From: CAYOWK01 sp964407665
GTDB taxonomy: Bacteria; Pseudomonadota; Alphaproteobacteria; Caulobacterales; Hyphomonadaceae
Direction: 5' to 3'
Length of the DNA stretch: 28,394 nucleotides
Assembly (NCBI GenBank): GCA_964407665.1
Contig: CAYOWK010000050.1
Coordinates: 1 to 28,394 of the forward strand
This document shows, one piece after another, positions 24,634 through 28,394 of the stretch (the first letter of the stretch is position 1; each line of letters opens with the position of its first letter). Both the position numbers and the translations under genes were made by a program. The notes under the pieces are model-generated. The model did not search any database. It saw only the letters and a list, made by a program, of their open reading frames with translations, and had not been told where the DNA came from.

Positions 24634-24813
24634 ATGGCGGAAAAATTCGAGCGGCACAAACAGCCCTGGACCCACGACGAACTGCAGAAACTGCACCAGT
24701 TCGCCGCCAAGGGCATGTCCCTGAAAGCCATCGCCAAATCCCTCACGCGCTCGGAGGAATCGATCAAGACCCAGGCCAAGACCAGCGGCCTGACGATCGC
24801 CAAGCTGCGGTAG
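24634..24813 (+). CDS. 59-residue helix-turn-helix (SANT/Myb-like) protein
   Basis: Starts at ATG 24634 with GGAGA eight bases before. MAEKFERHKQPWTHDEL opens, with Trp12 in the place of the first SANT Trp. Next come a helix (LQKLHQFAAKGM), a turn and a recognition-like helix (LKAIAKSLTRSEESIKTQAKTSGL), ending AKLR. Very basic. I recall close small proteins in alphaproteobacteria annotated as hypothetical. A DNA- or RNA-binding role is inferred from the HTH pattern. It is convergent with pnkp, with only 46 bp between. Confidence 0.8.
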   Translation: MAEKFERHKQPWTHDELQKLHQFAAKGMSLKAIAKSLTRSEESIKTQAKTSGLTIAKLR

Positions 24814-24859
24814 GGCCGATCACGATCCGTGCATGCAAGAACGGTCGTCCACACAAGGC

Positions 24860-27418
24860 TTACAGCCGAGGGTCGACCGGCTCGCTTTCAAGCGCCATGA
24901 CGCCAAATACGCACTCATGAACGCGGCGCAAAGGCTCGCCTGCCACAAACCGGACAAGCGCCTCATGTCCGAGGGCAAATTCGCGCAGGGCAAGCCCGCG
25001 CTTGCGACCGAGACCACGCTTGCGAAGGCGCTCGAGATGCTCAGGTGCATCGTACTCCGGCCCATAGATCATCCGCAGATACTCTCTGCCCCGCACCTTG
25101 AGTGCAGGCTGGATCATGGTCTTGCGGTCACGCGCAATGAAATCTGCCGGTTTGACGACCATCCCTTCTCCACCTCTGCGTGTGAGGTCCTCCCACCAGG
25201 CGACCGCATCCTCACAGGCTCCTGCGTCGTCGAGCGATACGGTCCGCCACGTCGTCGCGGAGCAGGTCGGCGTTGGCTCAGCTGCAATACTGTGCGCCTT
25301 GCCCATGTGCCACGCGTGCGGCTTGTCGAAGTGGACAGCTCCCTCGCTTGCAAGAATGTGAAACGGCGCAATGCGGATGTCGTCGATCCCCGAGACCGGC
25401 CAGGAATAGGGGGCCCAGGCCTTTGCGTACAGGTTCGCCCGCTCGAGCCGCGCCTCCAGCCGCGTTGCAAATGACCCGGCGTCGACGCCGCGTTCAGCCG
25501 CCCTGCGCGCAGCGTGGAGAGCTGCCGATAGCCCGGCGCCCGATGACGCGGCGACCGGAGCGTACTGCCCGTCAATCAAGCTCGACGCCTTGGCCGACCA
25601 CGGCATGATCTCCGCGTCGAGAAGGAGCCAATCCGTATTCAGCTCGTCCCAGAGCCGGGCGCCTTCGATACCCGCACGCACACGCTCCAGCGCTGCCCGG
25701 CGCATCGCCGGATTGGAGAAAAAGGTTCGGCCGGTCCGTGTCCAGATGGCGCCGGTCCCGGCGTCGCCCGCGCCGAACCGGCGACGCGCAGCCGCCTCGT
25801 CACGGCAGACCGCAAGAACGGCGCGGGAGCCCATGTGTTTTTCTTCGCACACGACGGTCGACACGCCACGTTCGCGGAAATACCCGAAGGCTTCCTCGGG
25901 ACGTTCAAGCCAACCCTCCCGGTCGCTTGTTTCCACCGGGCTCATCGTGGGCGGCAGATACACCAGCCACTGCGGCACCATTGCGAAGCGGCTCATTGCT
26001 TCAATCGCGGCTACCGAGTTCTCTTCAGCAATCACAATGCGCGTCATGAGAGCCGTGTCGATCCACCGCCGGCCAGAAACGTCAGCGTAATCGATCAGCT
26101 GCAACGCAGGATCGGTGGGCTCCGCTGCCCTTTGCGGCAAAAGCGGTTTGGCGGGCTGGAAGTAGGTTTTGGCAGCTGCAACACTGACCAGCTCGCGTTC
26201 CGGCCAGCGCAGGGCCGTGAGTTTGCCGCCAAACACGCAACCCGTGTCGATGCAGATTGTGTTGTTGACCCACTCAGCCTCCGGCGAGGCGACGTGACCA
26301 TAGACGACCGTGGTATCTCCACGATACGCGGCCGCCCAGTTGGCCCGGACCGGAAGACCGAACTCGTCTGTCTCCCCGGTTGTTTCGCCATAAAGCGCGA
26401 ACGCGCGGACCGCGCCGGACCCGCGGCCTATCAGGTCTTCCCTGAGGCCAGCGTGAGCGATGCAGAGCTTTCCTCCGTCGAGCCAATAATGGCTGCGGAG
26501 ATCTTTGAGGAACGACTGAACCCGGGAGCGAAAGGCGCCGCTCGCCTGTTCCAGCTGATCGATTGTCTCCTGAAGACCGTGTCCAACCTTCACGTTGCGG
26601 CCATCCAGCCACTTGGAGAGTTTGTTTTCGTGATTGCCCTCGACCACAAGCGCGTCGCCTGCCTCAGCCATCGCCATGGCGATGCGCAGAACATCTGGCG
26701 AGCGCGGCCCGCGATCTACAAGGTCGCCGACAAACAGGGCCGTGCGACCGGCGGGCGGTGCAACGCTGACCGTGCGTTCGCCATCGGTCTCACTCCAGGC
26801 AACTGAGTAGCCCAGCCGCTCGAGCAACGTCTCGAGTTCGTCACAGCAACCGTGGACGTCCCCGATTATGTCAAACGGACCGCTCCTTGCACGTTTGTCC
26901 GTCCACAAGGGATCTCGCCTGATTTCGGCACCGTCGATATCCTCAACGCTCCTCAGCGTAACGACCTTGCGAAACCCATCCTTCTCCAGCCCACGCAATC
27001 CCTTGCGAATTTCTGCGATCATGCGTTGGGGAATCTGTGGTCCGAACTGCCGGTCGGGCCGCGCACGGTTTCTTTCGACGCAGACATCGAGACCGGGATC
27101 AATAACGATTGCAACAGGTAGCGCATGCCACCGGCGGGCGATCTCGATCCACTGGCGGCGGTCGGCGGGGCGCACATTCGTGGCGTCAATCACCGTCAAT
27201 CTTCGGTTTTTCAGCCGCTTTTCAGCGATGATGCGAACGAGTTCGAATGCATCCGCGCTGGCGGCCTGACTGTTGAAGTCATCGCAGACAAGTCCCCGCG
27301 CCTCGTCCGATGAAACAATCTCGGTGCGCTGGAAGTGCCTGGCGGCGAACGTGCTCTTGCCTGAGCCGGTTGCGCCGATCAGCACAACCAGTGCGAAATC
27401 CGGAATGCTGTGGATCAT
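24860..27418 (-). CDS. pnkp: Bacterial polynucleotide kinase-phosphatase-ligase Pnkp (RNA repair)
   Basis: 852 residues from the ATG at 27416-27418, close to the roughly 870 of Clostridium thermocellum Pnkp. Three modules are complete. The 5'-kinase (about 1-175) has P-loop GATGSGKST (15-23) and IDATNV. The calcineurin-type 2',3'-phosphatase (about 180-400) has GDVHG (Asp187, His189), GDLVDRGP (Asp232), GNHE (Asn262, His263), His322 and GH (His375). The C-terminal ligase/adenylyltransferase has Lys527 in EEKHMGSR, WLLLDAEIMPWS, motif IV EGMVVKP (751-757) and Lys774. It heals 5'-OH and 2',3'-cyclic phosphate ends and seals them with Hen1's help. Its start overlaps the hen1 stop (ATGA). The longer frame from 27463 lies inside hen1 and is rejected. 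Confidence 0.95.
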   Translation of the reverse strand: MIHSIPDFALVVLIGATGSGKSTFAARHFQRTEIVSSDEARGLVCDDFNSQAASADAFELVRIIAEKRLKNRRLTVIDATNVRPADRRQWIEIARRWHALPVAIVIDPGLDVCVERNRARPDRQFGPQIPQRMIAEIRKGLRGLEKDGFRKVVTLRSVEDIDGAEIRRDPLWTDKRARSGPFDIIGDVHGCCDELETLLERLGYSVAWSETDGERTVSVAPPAGRTALFVGDLVDRGPRSPDVLRIAMAMAEAGDALVVEGNHENKLSKWLDGRNVKVGHGLQETIDQLEQASGAFRSRVQSFLKDLRSHYWLDGGKLCIAHAGLREDLIGRGSGAVRAFALYGETTGETDEFGLPVRANWAAAYRGDTTVVYGHVASPEAEWVNNTICIDTGCVFGGKLTALRWPERELVSVAAAKTYFQPAKPLLPQRAAEPTDPALQLIDYADVSGRRWIDTALMTRIVIAEENSVAAIEAMSRFAMVPQWLVYLPPTMSPVETSDREGWLERPEEAFGYFRERGVSTVVCEEKHMGSRAVLAVCRDEAAARRRFGAGDAGTGAIWTRTGRTFFSNPAMRRAALERVRAGIEGARLWDELNTDWLLLDAEIMPWSAKASSLIDGQYAPVAASSGAGLSAALHAARRAAERGVDAGSFATRLEARLERANLYAKAWAPYSWPVSGIDDIRIAPFHILASEGAVHFDKPHAWHMGKAHSIAAEPTPTCSATTWRTVSLDDAGACEDAVAWWEDLTRRGGEGMVVKPADFIARDRKTMIQPALKVRGREYLRMIYGPEYDAPEHLERLRKRGLGRKRGLALREFALGHEALVRFVAGEPLRRVHECVFGVMALESEPVDPRL

Positions 27419-28394
27419 CCTGCCACCCGGGAGAACACAGCCATCTGGGTAGGCGCGCCCCACTCCGGATGGGGATCGCCAATCTCTGACCGGCGGGCCG
27501 TGTAACCATAGGTGTCCGCGACCAGTTCAATCCACGCCCCGAATTCTGCCCGCGACCACTCAAAGCGATGATCGGGATGGCGCATTGCACCGGGCTTCAT
27601 GTCCGCGAACAGCACATTGTGCTCGCGGTTTGGCGTCGTCACGATCACCGCCTTTGGCCGGGCATGTCCAAACACAGCCTCGCAAAGCGCCGGCAATCGG
27701 TCGGCGTCCAGGTGCTCGATAACCTCGACCAGCGTTGCGGCGTCGAACCCTTTCAGTCTGTCGTCCCGGTAGGTCAGCGCGCCGTGCAGGAGTCTGACGC
27801 GATCCATCGCCTCGCCAGACACCTCATCCAGCCCGAGACGCTGGTTTGCCCGCCGCAAGGCGATCATGGATGCGTCCAGTCCGACCATGGTCCTGAAGAC
27901 GCGCTCACGCCTTAGCGAATTCAGAAGCCTGCCTTCCCCACAGCCGAGGTCGGCGACCGTCGTGGCACCGAGCGCCTTCAACTCGCCTTTTACGGCATCA
28001 AGGCGAAGATCGTTCAGACGAATTGGCCTTTCGAGATTGTCTTCGGGCGACGACTGAACGTCTGGTCCAGCTTCCTCTTCAACGGTTTCCGGCGCCAGAC
28101 GCGCCAGGGCGATCCGCGCCAGGGCGCGCCGGTTCTTGAGATAGCGCTGTGCAATCAATTCCTTTTCGGGGTGGCTGGCCAGCCATTCGCGTCCCTTGGA
28201 CAGGAGTTTGTCGACCTCGTCCTCACCCACCCAGTAATGCTTGTCGTCATCCAGAACCGGGATCAGCACAAACAGATGCGCCAATGCCTCGGCGACGCGT
28301 AACTGGCCGGTAAGCCTCAAGTTGAGGTACCGCGATGACCCGCCAGGCCCTTCGACGGGTTCGATATCGACGCACCAGCCAAGCGGCTCAAACA
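27415..28394 (-). CDS. hen1: Bacterial Hen1 RNA 2'-O-methyltransferase (N-terminus cut by window edge)
   Basis: 325 residues are visible; the frame is open to the window end (FEPLGWCVDIEPV precedes LNLRLTGQLRV), so the TTG at 28320 is not the start. The N-terminal part, LRVAEALAHLFVLIPVLDDDKHYWV, is the bacterial-specific domain that activates the Pnkp ligase. The C-terminal part is the methyltransferase: SAM motif VADLGCGEGRLL, the metal-binding EVIEHL (Glu, Glu, His) and a later His in RHPDHRFEW. It methylates the 2'-OH of the 3' nucleotide at a broken RNA end before sealing, which protects the repaired RNA from the same ribotoxin. Four-base overlap with pnkp fits the usual hen1-pnkp operon. 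Confidence 0.95.
   Translation of the reverse strand, partial: FEPLGWCVDIEPVEGPGGSSRYLNLRLTGQLRVAEALAHLFVLIPVLDDDKHYWVGEDEVDKLLSKGREWLASHPEKELIAQRYLKNRRALARIALARLAPETVEEEAGPDVQSSPEDNLERPIRLNDLRLDAVKGELKALGATTVADLGCGEGRLLNSLRRERVFRTMVGLDASMIALRRANQRLGLDEVSGEAMDRVRLLHGALTYRDDRLKGFDAATLVEVIEHLDADRLPALCEAVFGHARPKAVIVTTPNREHNVLFADMKPGAMRHPDHRFEWSRAEFGAWIELVADTYGYTARRSEIGDPHPEWGAPTQMAVFSRVAG

Overview
The window is a GC-rich stretch of bacterial chromosome. Everything in it points to an alphaproteobacterium, most likely Caulobacterales/Hyphomonadaceae: a dnaG-rpoD pair whose primase lacks the usual zinc ligands, a UrcA-family protein, a TadD-type lipoprotein, Coq7, and many short lipoproteins. Both ends are cut inside genes (rpoD on the left, hen1 on the right). 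I saw no rRNA, tRNA, CRISPR array or insertion sequence.

Layout. 1-3.6 kb (minus): dnaG then rpoD, the core of the macromolecular synthesis operon, with a TATAAT promoter just upstream of dnaG. 3.7-7.75 kb (minus): leucyl aminopeptidase, a one-heme cytochrome c lipoprotein, an NlpC/P60 peptidase and a beta-lactamase-fold serine hydrolase, all in one direction and all apart from the aminopeptidase apparently acting at the envelope or on peptides. 7.8-11 kb: a divergent TadD-like TPR lipoprotein, a 48-residue membrane protein too short for usual gene callers, a YqaA/DedA membrane protein, then dsbB and coq7 overlapping. 11-13.1 kb (minus): a CadC-like membrane-anchored transcription factor with repeats. 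13.3-15.2 kb (plus): a UrcA-family protein with a strong terminator, then two overlapping lipoprotein genes (a secreted methyltransferase-fold protein and an NTF2-like protein). 15.4-18.9 kb (minus): a D-2-hydroxyacid dehydrogenase, an HNH endonuclease, an AlkA-type glycosylase, and a pair of small four-helix membrane proteins with overlapping ends.

19.1-21.25 kb is the most unusual part. A complete short-chain dehydrogenase (SDR) gene is followed by two units of the form [SDR tail + downstream repeat A] - [different, less GC-rich cargo] - [repeat B]. The two A copies (270 bp) and the two B copies (118 bp) are each roughly 90% identical without any indel, while the cargo between them is unrelated. 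A and B share a hairpin-forming core in opposite orientations. The second SDR tail is a pseudogene fragment whose differences are mostly synonymous. This looks like a cargo-swapping hotspot between the SDR gene and carA.

21.25-24.8 kb (plus): carA, a 0.9 kb non-coding stretch with a palindromic repeat and a dense series of perfect hairpins with GNRA-type loops (a candidate structured RNA), an ACAD10/11-type acyl-CoA dehydrogenase, and a 59-residue helix-turn-helix protein. 24.86-28.39 kb (minus): hen1 and pnkp, overlapping by four bases. Together they form a complete bacterial RNA repair cassette: Pnkp heals and seals broken RNA, and Hen1 2'-O-methylates the 3' end at the break so the repaired RNA resists recleavage.

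The many long ORFs opposite rpoD, dnaG, pepA, carA and pnkp are antisense shadows caused by high GC content and are not listed.
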